Positions 33,201 through 41,078 of a stretch of DNA of 64,000 bases are shown here, in pieces. The number at the start of each line of letters is the position of its first letter. Positions within the stretch are counted from its first letter, which is position 1. Made by a program: the position numbers and the translations under genes. The DNA is from an uncultured Anaerolineae bacterium (lineage in GTDB: Bacteria; Chloroflexota; Anaerolineae; JACIWP01), in NCBI GenBank assembly GCA_938049385.1, contig CALIBQ010000010.1, positions 1-64,000 of the forward strand, given 5' to 3'. A model generated the notes under the pieces. That model did not search any database and was not told the origin of the DNA. It saw only the letters and a program-made list of their open reading frames with translations.

Positions 33201-35487
33201 AGCGGATCACCAGCTTCGGCCGCAGGGAGGCATCGCTGTACTCGCCCGAGGCCAAGCGGTATTCCACGCCGGCGCCCCCTTTGGCGCCCTTCAACACCAA
33301 TCCGTAATTGGCCGCCGGATTGGCCGCCCATTCGCGCACCATGGCAGTGATATCGAAGCTCATCCAGACGCCGGTGCTGGCGAAGAGCTGATGGTCCGCC
33401 GGCGTCCCATCGCGGTCCATCGTGGTGTCGTTGGCGCCGGGCGCGCCCCAAGGTTGATTGGTGCGCGCCTGCTTCCATGTCGCCTGGCCGGCCAGCCACT
33501 CGCGGCGCATCTTGTAGGCAGACACGTCCACCGTGTAAGAATTGGAGCGCCCCTCGATGTACACCTGCAGGGTCGCGCCGGTGATGTAGGCATTGGCCGG
33601 CAGTGTGCTAAGGTCAAATTTCAGCAAGGAGGCCATCCAGTCATCGGAGCGCACGATCAGGCGCGTATCGCTCCCATAGTTGCTGTCCACCGACCAGCCG
33701 TTGATCCAGGTATCCACGGCGCCAGTATAGCCGTTCAGCCCGCGCTGGAGCACCAAGGTGAAATCACTGCCGGCCGGGGTCGGGGTAGGCGTGGCCGGCG
33801 TGTTGGTCGGCGTGCGCGTGGGCGTCGGGGTAGCGGTGGCGCCGGCCGGCGCCGTGGGAGTGGGCGTCGGGTTCGGTGCGCCGCCGGCGCGTATCACCTG
33901 CACGAAGTGGATATATTCGTCCCCATCTCCGCGGCAGTCAATGCGGAAATCGGAGCCGCCGGCCTGGCTGTTGGCGAAGCGCGCATCCGTCAGCAGGAAC
34001 TCGCGCGTCAGCCAGCGGCCGGTATTGGTCTTCTGCACCACGCCGGCGCTCTTATAGGCGCTGGAGACCGAGTCGTACTGCAGTTCCCAGGTATCGGTCC
34101 CCTGGTCGTAGTATGTCACCCGCACGGTGGCGGTGTTCGTGCCGCCGTATAGATAGCCGTCGTCAATCTTGAAGTACATGTAGCGGTTGCCGGTGCCCTG
34201 GTCGGTGCGGCGGGTATAGCGGCCGTATTTATAACTGCTGACGTTCCACGCCGGCACCGTCCGGCCGCCGGCGACCGCATCGTCCTGGATCAGCCAGAAA
34301 TCGAAGTTGCCGCGCTGGGGCATCCAGGTCTGTTCGGTTTCCCGCAGGGCCACCCACACGCTGGGGGTATTGGCCAGCGTCACACCGGTGTGCTGGTTCA
34401 CAAAGCGCAGGAAGTCCAGGTCCCCGGTCTCGGTGATCAGGTTGGCCTGCAGGTTGAAATAATCGGGGTGCTTGTTGAGGCCGCCGATCAGGCCCCAATA
34501 TTCCAATGTGTCGTTAGTCAGGTAGACGGTGCGGTACGTCTCCCAGGCGGTGGGCACCTCGCGCCAGTGGGCGAAGAAGGGGTCCCACTGGCCGCATCCG
34601 ACGGAGGAGGCCGGCGGCACGATGACCGCTGGGTCATCGTCCACGCGCAGGCCGTTGTGCTTGATGCCCACCCCCACCTGGGCCGCATAGTCAGTGGTCC
34701 ACTTCCGCTCGCACGCATGCTTAAAGGTCGGGGCAAACTGCAGGAGCACGGCCTTGTTCCGAAAGGCGCGGGCGTACATGTCGGTGATGAGCTTGACGGT
34801 TCCGACCCAGACGCCGGAGGGGTCTGCGCCGGGGAAATCCTGACTCATGGCGGCTTCCACACAGGCATCATGCTCGTCTATCGAAGGCTGGTTCTCGCCG
34901 TAGATGCCCGTGCCGATCTGAATCCACTCGACGCGCGGGTCATTGTCATAGCGTGCCGCCAGCGCCTGGACGAAGTGCTCCAGTTTGGCGAGAAAGACGG
35001 AATCCCAGTATTTGGGGATGCGCCAGCCGTTGCAGGTGATAGTCTGGGCGCCGGCATTGAAGACCCAGTCCGGCACCGTCTCTCCACCCCATTCCATCAG
35101 ATGCACCCCCAGGGCGACGGCCTTGCCCTCGCTGTAAACGGTCTGCACCCAGTTGTCCACCAGCGACCAGTTGAAATAACCCTCGGCCGGCTCGATCTGC
35201 TCCCAGGTGAAGTGCAGATGTCCGCCGACAATGATGCCGGGGTACTGGTTGGGGTTCATGTGGTGGAAGTCGGTGAGGATATAGATGCCCGGCCGGCGCA
35301 CGCTGGCCTTGCCGGCGGCCGCCGGCGACACGCTTACCGCCGGCTGATCCACCGCCAGCTTGACCCCGTCGGGCTGTCCCGCCGGCCCCTGCGCCAGGGC
35401 CGGCACGGCCGCCAGCGCCCATAGCGCGAGCAGTGCCAGCAGTAGGCCGGCGATCCAGATACCCTTCCAAGGATGCGAATACCTCAT
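30262..35487 (-). CDS. Very large secreted hydrolase-like protein with five DNRLRE-type modules
   Basis: A 1741-residue exported protein. A signal peptide (basic KGIW, then a long Leu/Ala core ending PALAQG) covers about residues 1-33. Residues of about 45-545 resemble a TIM-barrel glycosidase: HFTWEQIEPAEGYFNWSLVD, and GTGIYGENQPS with a possible catalytic Glu. Five DNRLRE-like modules follow at roughly 574-766, 824-1012, 1042-1227, 1290-1480 and 1550-1740, each with a Y-x-G-x-x-D-x-x-I-N start, an R-W-x-x-x-x-A-T-W centre and an RPRLTI(R/T)Y end, separated by TP-rich linkers. This kind of module is found in carbohydrate-binding (CBM96-like) contexts. AGGTGAG precedes ATG 35487. The protein is probably cell-surface or extracellular and polysaccharide-directed. 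Confidence 0.85.
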   Translation of the reverse strand: MRYSHPWKGIWIAGLLLALLALWALAAVPALAQGPAGQPDGVKLAVDQPAVSVSPAAAGKASVRRPGIYILTDFHHMNPNQYPGIIVGGHLHFTWEQIEPAEGYFNWSLVDNWVQTVYSEGKAVALGVHLMEWGGETVPDWVFNAGAQTITCNGWRIPKYWDSVFLAKLEHFVQALAARYDNDPRVEWIQIGTGIYGENQPSIDEHDACVEAAMSQDFPGADPSGVWVGTVKLITDMYARAFRNKAVLLQFAPTFKHACERKWTTDYAAQVGVGIKHNGLRVDDDPAVIVPPASSVGCGQWDPFFAHWREVPTAWETYRTVYLTNDTLEYWGLIGGLNKHPDYFNLQANLITETGDLDFLRFVNQHTGVTLANTPSVWVALRETEQTWMPQRGNFDFWLIQDDAVAGGRTVPAWNVSSYKYGRYTRRTDQGTGNRYMYFKIDDGYLYGGTNTATVRVTYYDQGTDTWELQYDSVSSAYKSAGVVQKTNTGRWLTREFLLTDARFANSQAGGSDFRIDCRGDGDEYIHFVQVIRAGGAPNPTPTPTAPAGATATPTPTRTPTNTPATPTPTPAGSDFTLVLQRGLNGYTGAVDTWINGWSVDSNYGSDTRLIVRSDDWMASLLKFDLSTLPANAYITGATLQVYIEGRSNSYTVDVSAYKMRREWLAGQATWKQARTNQPWGAPGANDTTMDRDGTPADHQLFASTGVWMSFDITAMVREWAANPAANYGLVLKGAKGGAGVEYRLASGEYSDASLRPKLVIRYRLDGTAPTATATPTNAPATPTPTRTPTNPPATATPTQTPTRTPTSAPATPTATPAPIGTPITVTLQPGVNGYAGVQDTCINFWYPTSNFATKITLPIHYSYNEIVASLIRFDLSSIPRNAQVESATLSLYTTYRNIADDIVASVYRMRRPWVEQEATWQLASAGHPWGAGGANDTTTDRDPTPLDQKILTRTGAWYDFDITRAVRDWVAQPNLNYGLTIKGYINRSVQYDFVSSNYPTVALRPKLTIVYRLAAGPTPTPVPTSTPTPTITPTPTVGSTPITRQYQHSALDTYISANSPTTNFGRDANLAVRTAKEDNVMASLLYFNISDIPTNAVVTNARLEVYTYQRSNPSYIWVQTYKMLRPWNVSQATWQNAASGQPWQAAGASGPNDRASTYSDRKAVEVLNTWYSFDVTGMVQDWVRTPSQNYGVMLYATGETYTQYDFVSSDHQELASQHPRLIVTYWVPAPAGPTATPTRTNTPAPTATPTRTFTPTATPTRTNTPAPSTPTPTPTATSTFTPVPLPPAGDVQTIVLQEGVGGYAGVDDTFINGWSVDTNYGTNIQLLVRSGEWMSALLRFDLSGLPAGAAVQQATLGLYVSGRSNSNAITMEVYRLRRAWAEKEATWNLARVGTPWGTAGAKAVGTDLDGQPLSRQTVSAISAWVEFDITSAVRDWLAAPTSNFGVLVKSFDLAGVQYNILSSESGNVTLRPRLTIRYTAGAPAAPTSTPTPVPATPTPTCTWTPVPPTPTMTPTPTATATATPTSAAPTATATPTPTATATPPSAGGQEVTVVLQRGLNGYTGVADSTMSGWDPTLLYGSLTRIYIRSGEWVEGILRFDLSGIPENAVVKRAVLGMFVDTRSNSYSMDVQVHRLLRPWREAEVNWNQAMNGVPWAEPGAKAAGVDVAADYAARATLNAVQTWVEWDITPLVQDWVRWPEGNYGMLLKGVGSAGVRYDLFSSDWANVSARPRLTITYMVP

Positions 35488-35671
35488 GTTCTCACCTCAC
35501 CCCAGAATAATATACCACCTGCTTCCCATCCCCGTCCATGCCGCACCCGCCGCACGCGAACGATATCGTCCTGTTACATGGATATCACTCACTACCTCAT
35601 TATCAGGCTAGCAGAGCCTCTGCATCTGGTCAATAGTACCTTCAGACCACGGCGGCAGTTGAGGGGCCAAA

Positions 35672-35713
35672 TGTCACATTTTTTCACAAAATTCTTGACA
35701 ATTTCACAAATTG
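35672..35713. promoter_or_regulatory. Candidate Rex operator region
   Basis: TTCACAAA occurs at 35683-35690 and again at 35703-35710, 20 bases apart (two helical turns), with a related TGTCACATTTT at 35672. The second copy lies in the perfect inverted repeat CAATTT-CAC-AAATTG (35699-35713) in the -35/-10 spacer. TTGTGAA/TTCACAA half-sites are typical for Rex-family repressors, so autoregulation is likely. A full canonical palindrome is not present. Confidence 0.55.
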
Positions 35714-35723
35714 CGGTTATTAT
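35695..35723 (+). promoter_or_regulatory. Promoter of rex
   Basis: TTGACA (35695-35700), 17 bases, TATTAT (35718-35723). The leader to rex is about 65 bases. Confidence 0.75.
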
Positions 35724-35793
35724 GGCAATAGCATGTAATCATTTACACATTCTTGTGGGGCCAGGTCGGGTTCATATCAGGAGGACATGCGAG

Positions 35794-36426
35794 ATGATGC
35801 CGCCGAAGAACAAGATCGAAGTGCCCGATATCGTCGTCAGCCGGCTACCGCTCTACCTGCGCGCCCTGAATTTCTTAGCGGAAGAGGGGGTGGAGACCAT
35901 CTCCTCCGCCGAGCTGGCCCAGCGGCTGGGCATCAGCTCGGCGCAGATCCGCAAGGACCTATCGTTCTTCGGGGAATTCGGCAAGCAGGGCACGGGTTAC
36001 AATGTGGAATTCCTGCGGAAAAAGATCAAGGAAATCCTGAACCTGACCCGCATTTGGGATGTAGCGCTGGTGGGCGCCGGCGACCTGGGGCATGCCCTGG
36101 TGCACTACGGCGGCTTTCTGGGCCAGGGCTTCCGCATCAGCCTGGTGTTCGACAACAACCCACAGAAGATCGGCCAGGAGATCGCCGGCCTCATCATCCA
36201 GCCGGCCAGCCGCATGAAGGAACTTATCCGCCAGCACGGCATCCAGATCGCCATCATCGCCGTGCCGGCCTCCGCCGCCCAGAAAGTAACCGATGAGCTG
36301 GTGGCCGCCGGCGTGCGCGCCATCCTGAACTATGCGCCCATCACCCTGAAAGTGCCCCCGGATGTGCATGTGCAGTACATTGACCCGGTCACCCGCCTCC
36401 AGCACATGACCTACTATCTGAAGTAA
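35794..36426 (+). CDS. rex: Redox-sensing transcriptional repressor Rex
   Basis: A 210-residue repressor that senses the NADH/NAD+ ratio. The N-terminal winged helix (about residues 15-80) contains SSAELAQRLGISSAQIRKDLSFFGEFG, nearly diagnostic for Rex, followed by GKQGTGYNVEFL and a Rossmann domain with VGAGDLGHAL and FDNNPQKIGQ. The C-terminus carries the domain-swapped helix. An upstream frame is open, but ATG 35794 has AGGAGG nine bases before it. Rex represses fermentative and respiratory genes when NADH is low; candidate operators lie in its own promoter. Confidence 0.95.
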   Translation: MMPPKNKIEVPDIVVSRLPLYLRALNFLAEEGVETISSAELAQRLGISSAQIRKDLSFFGEFGKQGTGYNVEFLRKKIKEILNLTRIWDVALVGAGDLGHALVHYGGFLGQGFRISLVFDNNPQKIGQEIAGLIIQPASRMKELIRQHGIQIAIIAVPASAAQKVTDELVAAGVRAILNYAPITLKVPPDVHVQYIDPVTRLQHMTYYLK

Positions 36427-36430
36427 CGAA

Positions 36431-36463
36431 AACGGGCGCCTGAGGGAATCTCAAGCGCCCGTT
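36431..36463. terminator. Bidirectional terminator between rex and mreB
   Basis: AACGGGCGC-TGAG and CTCA-GCGCCCGTT form a 13-bp stem with one mismatch. The minus strand continues TTTTCGTT, and the plus strand GCATTTGTCTT, so it can end both converging genes. Confidence 0.75.
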
Positions 36464-36482
36464 GCATTTGTCTTGCCCGATA

Positions 36483-37490
36483 TCACGCCGGCGCGGCCTG
36501 ATACCGCCGCATGATGCTGTAACTGCTCAACGCCTTGCCGGCGCCGATGGCGGTGCAGGCAATGGCATTCTCCGCTACATAGCACGGGACACCGGTAACT
36601 TTCGTCAGCAGGCGGTCAATATTGCGCAGTAACGCCCCGCCGCCCGTCAGGATCATACCGCGGTCGATGATGTCGGCCGCCAGCTCCGGCGGCGTCTTCT
36701 CCAGCACGCTCCGCACTACTCCCACAATCTGGCTGAGCGGCTCAGCGATGGCCTCCGTCACCTCGCCGGAAGTGATCGTGATGGTCTTGGGCAGGCCGGC
36801 GACCTGATCGCGACCCCGCACCTCCATCCGCAGTTCCTCTTCCAGCGGAAGGGCACTGCCAATGGCGATCTTGATCTCCTCAGCGGTCTGTTCGCCGATC
36901 AGCAGGTTGTACTTCTTGCGGATGTAGCTGATGATGGCCTCGTCAATTTTCATCCCGCCGACCCGCACCGACGAGGCTACCACGATATCGTTCATGGAAA
37001 TGACTGCCGCCTCGCTGGTACCGCCGCCGATATCCACCACCATATTGCCAGTGGGCGCGCTGATGGGCATATTGGCGCCCAAGGCCGCCGCCAGCGGTTC
37101 TGGGATGAGGTAGGCCTCTCGGCCGCCGGCCTGGATGGCGGCATCATGCACCGCACGGCTCTCCACGCTGGTAACTCCCACCGGCACACTAACCATGATG
37201 CGGGGGCGGAAGATGCGCAGGCGTCCGCAGATGCGCTGGATGAAATAGCGTAGCATGGCCTCCGTGACCTGGTAATCGGCGATAACGCCGTCCTTCACCG
37301 GTCGGGCCACCTCGATGCTCTCTGGCGCTCGGCCGAGCATGGCGCGCGCCTCTTCACCCACTGCCACAATCTTATTGTCATTGATGGAAATCGCTACGAT
37401 GGAAGGTTCCTGGAGGACGATGCCCTTCCCTTTGACCCACACCAGCACATTGACCGTGCCCAGGTCTATCCCGATATCGCGTCCGAACAT
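36483..37490 (-). CDS. mreB: Rod-shape actin-like protein MreB
   Basis: A 335-residue bacterial actin that polymerises under the membrane and guides cell-wall synthesis. Phosphate-1 loop [18 protein letters not shown], phosphate-2 loop [17 protein letters not shown] and the adenosine motif [14 protein letters not shown] are in place. The frame extends to 37613, but ATG 37490 matches the family start exactly and the upstream extension would precede the predicted transcription start. No mreC, mreD or RodA genes are adjacent, so it stands alone, perhaps one of several MreB/Mbl paralogues. Confidence 0.94.
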   Translation of the reverse strand: MFGRDIGIDLGTVNVLVWVKGKGIVLQEPSIVAISINDNKIVAVGEEARAMLGRAPESIEVARPVKDGVIADYQVTEAMLRYFIQRICGRLRIFRPRIMVSVPVGVTSVESRAVHDAAIQAGGREAYLIPEPLAAALGANMPISAPTGNMVVDIGGGTSEAAVISMNDIVVASSVRVGGMKIDEAIISYIRKKYNLLIGEQTAEEIKIAIGSALPLEEELRMEVRGRDQVAGLPKTITITSGEVTEAIAEPLSQIVGVVRSVLEKTPPELAADIIDRGMILTGGGALLRNIDRLLTKVTGVPCYVAENAIACTAIGAGKALSSYSIMRRYQAAPA

Positions 37491-37593
37491 AGGGGTGATT
37501 CCGCTCCTCGTTTCTGGAGTCCGAGTCCTGGCACTGCCAGGGGCTAATAACAAGATGGCCGGCATACCGCCGGCAGCATCCTGTGCCTCCGTC

Positions 37594-37621
37594 ATTATAT
37601 GCGATTTCGGCAAAGTTTCAA
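37594..37621 (-). promoter_or_regulatory. Promoter of mreB
   Basis: TTGAAA (37621-37616) and TATAAT (37599-37594) on the minus strand with a 16-base spacer. It is back to back with the riboswitch promoter, whose -35 begins at 37623. Confidence 0.65.
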
Positions 37622-37622
37622 A

Positions 37623-37650
37623 TTGACAAACTCACCGCCGCGCCTATAAT
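37623..37650 (+). promoter_or_regulatory. Promoter of the riboswitch/cation ATPase unit
   Basis: TTGACA (37623-37628), 16 bases, TATAAT (37645-37650). The transcript begins near 37657, exactly at the first bases of the aptamer. Confidence 0.8.
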
Positions 37651-37657
37651 GATTTCT

Positions 37658-37750
37658 GCATGGGGAGTAGCCATCCTGCGCAAGCAGGTCGGGCAGTCGT
37701 CAAGACGGAGGTACCTCCCGGCTGTCTGGTAAAGCGGCGAGACCATTGCT
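37658..37750 (+). ncRNA. yybP-ykoY (Mn2+) riboswitch aptamer
   Basis: The sequence has the conserved parts of the manganese riboswitch in order: P1 5' strand GCATGG leading into GGGGAGTAG (L1), a P2 hairpin CCTGC-GCAA-GCAGG, the L3 stretch CAGTCGTCAAGACGG, a short stem GGAGG-TA-CCTCC, CCGGCTG closing the helix, and CGAGACC followed by the P1 3' strand CCATTGC. GGGGAGTAG, CGTCAA and GAGACC are the hallmark elements. The aptamer starts at the predicted transcription start and is followed by a terminator and a P-type ATPase gene, a known regulatory target. Recognition is by motif memory, not by covariance search. Confidence 0.9.
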
Positions 37751-37775
37751 CAGCGAGAGCGGTGGTCTCGTTTTT
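37738..37775 (+). terminator. Riboswitch expression platform (intrinsic terminator)
   Basis: CGAGACCATTGCTC pairs with GAGCGGTGGTCTCG (14 bp, two G-U pairs) over a 5-base loop, followed by TTTTTGTTT. Its 5' strand uses the GAGACC and P1 strand of the aptamer, so Mn2+-stabilised aptamer and terminator exclude each other. That predicts transcription ON with Mn2+. Confidence 0.88.
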
Positions 37776-37892
37776 GTTTGGCGACAAGTGCATGAAACCG
37801 CCGGCAGGTGTATAATAGCCGGCGAATGTCCGAGCACCACCCGCTCATCCTTAGACTCGTGCACATCATTCGCGGTGGGAGCAGGGAGAGCC

Positions 37893-40661
37893 ATGTCAGA
37901 AGAGCGGAACGACCCAAAAGGTATGCTGGAACATGCCTGGCATACCATCACAGCAGAAGAAGCGGCGCGCCTGTTGGGGACGGACCTCCAGCGCGGTCTC
38001 ACCCAGGAGGAAGCGGCGCGCCGGCTCGCGCAGTTCGGCCCCAATGCGCTGGCGGAAAAGCCCCGCCCCAGCATCTGGGCGCTACTGCTGAGCCAGTTCA
38101 ACAATTTCCTCATCATCATCCTGCTGGTCGCCAGCGTCATCTCGATTTTGCTGGGCGAGTTCATTGACGCCGGCGCCATCATCGCCATCGTTATCCTGAA
38201 TGCCGTGCTGGGCGTCATCCAAGAGTCCAAGGCGGAGGAGGCGCTGGCGGCGCTGAGAAAGATGGCCGCGCCGGAAGCGCACGTCATCCGCAATGGGCAT
38301 CTCATCGCCATCCCCGCCGGCGAGGTGGTGCCTGGGGACCTGGTGGTGCTGGAGACCGGCAACTACGTGCCGGCGGACGTGCGCCTGGTGGAGAGCGTCA
38401 ACCTGCGTGTGGAGGAAGCCTCGCTGACGGGGGAGTCAGTGCCGGTCAAGAAAGACGCCGGCGCGATACTGCCGGCGGATGCCCCTCTGGGCGACCGCCT
38501 GAACATGGCATTCATGAGCACCCTGGTTACCTACGGCCGTGGGCGCGGGGTAGTGGTGGCCACCGGCATGCAGACGCAGATCGGGCGCATCGCCGCCATG
38601 ATTCAGGAAGTGGAGGAGGGACCTACGCCGCTCCAGCAGAAGCTGGACCAGTTGGGGCGCTGGCTGGGCATCGCCGCCTTGGTCATCTGCGGCATCGTCT
38701 TCCTGGTGGGCGTTCTCCGGGGCATCCCCATCCTCGAGATGTTCATGACGGCAGTGAGCCTGGCTATCGCGGCGGTGCCGGAAGGACTGCCGGCGGTGGT
38801 CACCATCTGTCTGGCGCTGGGCATGCAGCGCATGATCCAGCGGCATGCCCTGATCCGCCGTCTGCCGGCGGTAGAAACCCTGGGCAGTGCCACCACCATC
38901 TGCTCCGATAAAACCGGCACCCTGACCCAGAACGAGATGACCGTGGTCCAGGTCTGGGCGGACAACACCCTGCTGAATGTCACAGGTGAGGGCTATCGTC
39001 CCGAGGGCGAGTTCATGGACCGCAGTACAGTGGTGAACCCGCGGGAGTATCCTGCGGTGGACCTGCTACTGCGCGGCATGTTGTTGTGCAATGACGCCCG
39101 GCTGGAAGCAGTCGAGGCCAGCGATAACGGCGGCCGGCCGAGCTGGCGCATCGCCGGCGACCCCACCGAAGGTGCACTGGTGGTGCTGGCGGCCAAGGCC
39201 GGCTATTGGAAAGAGGAGATGGAGCGTCTCCAGCCGCGCCTGACGGAGATACCCTTTGACTCCGGGCGCAAGCGCATGACCACCATCCATCCCAACGAGC
39301 GTGGAGGCTATATCGCCTTCGTTAAGGGGGCACCGGATATCGTCCTGCAACATGCCGCATATATTTACGTGGACGGCACAGTGCGGGAGCTGACCGATTT
39401 CGACCGGGAGCGCATTCTAGAGGTTAATGCGTCCTTGTCCAGCAATGCCCTGCGCGTGCTGGCGCTGGCCTATCGCGAGCTGGATGAACTGCCGGCGGAA
39501 CCGACGCCGGAGCTGGTGGAGAAGAACCTGGTCTTCGTCGGCCTGGTGGGGATGATTGACCCGGCGCGGGCCGAGGTGCGGGATGCGATTCGCGTCGCCC
39601 GGCGGGCCGGCATCCGACCAGTGATGATCACCGGCGACTATCCCAACACAGCGGTGGCGATTGCCAAAGACCTGCAACTGCTCCGCCCCCAGGGCAAGGT
39701 GCTCACCGGTGCCGAACTGGACCGCATGTCGGACGAGGAATTTGTCACCATCGTCGAGGATGTGGATGTCTTTGCCCGCGTCTCGCCGGAGCACAAGGTG
39801 CGTATCGTCGAGGCACTGCGCAAGCGCGGCCATATTGTCTCCATGACGGGTGACGGTGTGAACGATGCGCCGGCGCTGAAACGGGCCGACATCGGCGTCG
39901 CCATGGGCATCACCGGCACCGATGTCTCCAAGCAGACGGCGGACATGGTGCTGACCGACGACAACTTCGCCAGCATTGTGGCGGCGGTGGAAGAAGGCCG
40001 CATCATCTACTCTAACATCCGCAAGTTCGTCTTCTTCCTGCTGTCCTGCAACGTGGGGGAAATCCTAGTCATCTTCTTGGCCACCATCGCCGGCCTGCCC
40101 CTGCCCTTGACCGCCATCCAACTGCTGATGCTGAACCTGCTGACCGACGGCGCGCCGGCGCTGGCCCTGGGCATGGAGCGCGGCGACCCGGACATCATGG
40201 AAAGGCCGCCGCGTCCGGTGGATGAGCCGGTCATCAACCGCGAGATGCTGATCGGCATTGCCGTGCAGGCGATTGCTATCACTATCGCGACCCTGTCCGC
40301 TTTCCTTATCGGACTGCGCGCCTTCCCCGACAACCTGGCCGGCGCCCAGACCATGGCCTTCGCCACCCTATCACTGTCGGAGCTGTTCCGGGCGTACACA
40401 TCGCGTTCGGAGCGGCACTCCGTATTTTCCATCGGCCTGTTCAGCAACAAATACATGCAGTACGCTTTCCTGCTATCGCTGACCATTTTGTTGGCCATCA
40501 TCTATGTGCCGCCGCTGGACCCAATTTTCGACACCGCGTTCCTGGGATGGGAGCATTGGGCGGAGATACTGCCGCTGGTGCTCATCCCGTCCATCGCGGC
40601 GGAAATCACCAAGTGGTTCCTGCGGCAGGGAGACCGCCGGCGCCGTCCTGTGACGGCGTAA
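37893..40661 (+). CDS. P-type cation ATPase (P2A, Ca2+/Mn2+ type)
   Basis: A 922-residue P-type pump. Order: N-terminal cation ATPase domain (GLTQEEAARRLAQFGPNAL), actuator with SLTGESVPVKK, TM4 with PEGLPAVVTICLALG as in SERCA-type pumps, phosphorylation site CSDKTGTLTQNEM, hinge MTGDGVNDAPALKRADIGVAMG, and four C-terminal helices. The start ATG 37893 follows GGGAGAG; the frame is open upstream through the terminator but that part is not coding. The PEGLP type pumps Ca2+ and often Mn2+, and the Mn2+ riboswitch upstream strongly suggests it exports manganese from the cell. Confidence 0.93.
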   Translation: MSEERNDPKGMLEHAWHTITAEEAARLLGTDLQRGLTQEEAARRLAQFGPNALAEKPRPSIWALLLSQFNNFLIIILLVASVISILLGEFIDAGAIIAIVILNAVLGVIQESKAEEALAALRKMAAPEAHVIRNGHLIAIPAGEVVPGDLVVLETGNYVPADVRLVESVNLRVEEASLTGESVPVKKDAGAILPADAPLGDRLNMAFMSTLVTYGRGRGVVVATGMQTQIGRIAAMIQEVEEGPTPLQQKLDQLGRWLGIAALVICGIVFLVGVLRGIPILEMFMTAVSLAIAAVPEGLPAVVTICLALGMQRMIQRHALIRRLPAVETLGSATTICSDKTGTLTQNEMTVVQVWADNTLLNVTGEGYRPEGEFMDRSTVVNPREYPAVDLLLRGMLLCNDARLEAVEASDNGGRPSWRIAGDPTEGALVVLAAKAGYWKEEMERLQPRLTEIPFDSGRKRMTTIHPNERGGYIAFVKGAPDIVLQHAAYIYVDGTVRELTDFDRERILEVNASLSSNALRVLALAYRELDELPAEPTPELVEKNLVFVGLVGMIDPARAEVRDAIRVARRAGIRPVMITGDYPNTAVAIAKDLQLLRPQGKVLTGAELDRMSDEEFVTIVEDVDVFARVSPEHKVRIVEALRKRGHIVSMTGDGVNDAPALKRADIGVAMGITGTDVSKQTADMVLTDDNFASIVAAVEEGRIIYSNIRKFVFFLLSCNVGEILVIFLATIAGLPLPLTAIQLLMLNLLTDGAPALALGMERGDPDIMERPPRPVDEPVINREMLIGIAVQAIAITIATLSAFLIGLRAFPDNLAGAQTMAFATLSLSELFRAYTSRSERHSVFSIGLFSNKYMQYAFLLSLTILLAIIYVPPLDPIFDTAFLGWEHWAEILPLVLIPSIAAEITKWFLRQGDRRRRPVTA

Positions 40662-40691
40662 GGCCGGCGGGAAATTATCGAAGCCCAGCGC

Positions 40692-40720
40692 TTGACAAGA
40701 TGGGCCTCCTTCAGTACAAT
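40692..40720 (+). promoter_or_regulatory. Promoter of the tRNA operon
   Basis: TTGACA (40692-40697), 17 bases, TACAAT (40715-40720), about 12 bases before the first tRNA. Confidence 0.8.
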
Positions 40721-40732
40721 ATATGTGCCAGT

Positions 40733-40808
40733 GCCAAGGTAGCTCAGGTGGTAGAGCACTTGACTGAAAATCAAGGTGTCCCCAGTTCGAGTCTGGGCCT
40801 TGGCACCA
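40733..40808 (+). tRNA. tRNA-Phe (GAA)
   Basis: Acceptor stem GCCAAGG / CCTTGGC, D arm GCTCAGGTGGTAGAGC, anticodon stem CTTGA / TCAAG with loop CTGAAAA (anticodon GAA), T arm CCCAG-TTCGAGT-CTGGG, discriminator A and an encoded CCA. It is 76 bases long. Confidence 0.98.
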
Positions 40809-40812
40809 GCAA

Positions 40813-40884
40813 GCGGAAGTGGCTCAGCGGTAGAGCATCTCCTTGCCAAGGAGAGGGTCGCGGGTTCGAATCCCGTCTTCCGCT
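40813..40884 (+). tRNA. tRNA-Gly (GCC)
   Basis: Acceptor stem GCGGAAG / CTTCCGC, anticodon stem TCTCC / GGAGA with loop TTGCCAA (anticodon GCC), T arm GCGGG-TTCGAAT-CCCGT and discriminator T. CCA is not encoded, unlike the neighbouring tRNA-Phe. Confidence 0.97.
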
Positions 40885-40899
40885 CTGCGTGTCAGGTGA

Positions 40900-40971
40900 G
40901 GCGACGTAGCCAAGTGGCAAGGCAGGGGTCTGCAAAACCCTCATTCGCCGGTTCGAATCCGGCCGTCGCCT
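40900..40971 (+). tRNA. tRNA-Cys (GCA)
   Basis: Acceptor stem GGCGACG / CGTCGCC, anticodon stem GGGGT / ACCCT with loop CTGCAAA (anticodon GCA), T arm GCCGG-TTCGAAT-CCGGC and discriminator T, as usual for Cys. CCA is not encoded. Confidence 0.97.
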
Positions 40972-40978
40972 CCTGATG

Positions 40979-41013
40979 GCCGGCAATTCTCCCAGGTTGC
41001 CGGCGCTTTTGTT
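40979..41013 (+). terminator. Terminator of the tRNA operon
   Basis: GCCGGCAA (40979-40986) and TTGCCGGC (40997-41004) form an 8-bp stem followed by GCTTTTGTT. Confidence 0.75.
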
Positions 41014-41078
41014 GGTATGTTTCCCCTTTTTGCCTCATTTATATAACTTCTACTGCCTCACCCCGACACCAGAAGGCT

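Noticed and set aside
30262-35487. A CRISPR-like or tandem-repeat array in the TP-rich linkers
   Set aside because: The repeats are imperfect, in frame, and encode protein linkers between modules; there are no unique spacers of regular length and no cas genes.
37811-37816. A second TATAAT between the riboswitch terminator and the ATPase gene
   Set aside because: No -35 hexamer at 16-18 bases; a TATAAT alone is weak, so I did not list it as a promoter, although riboswitch-independent transcription is possible.
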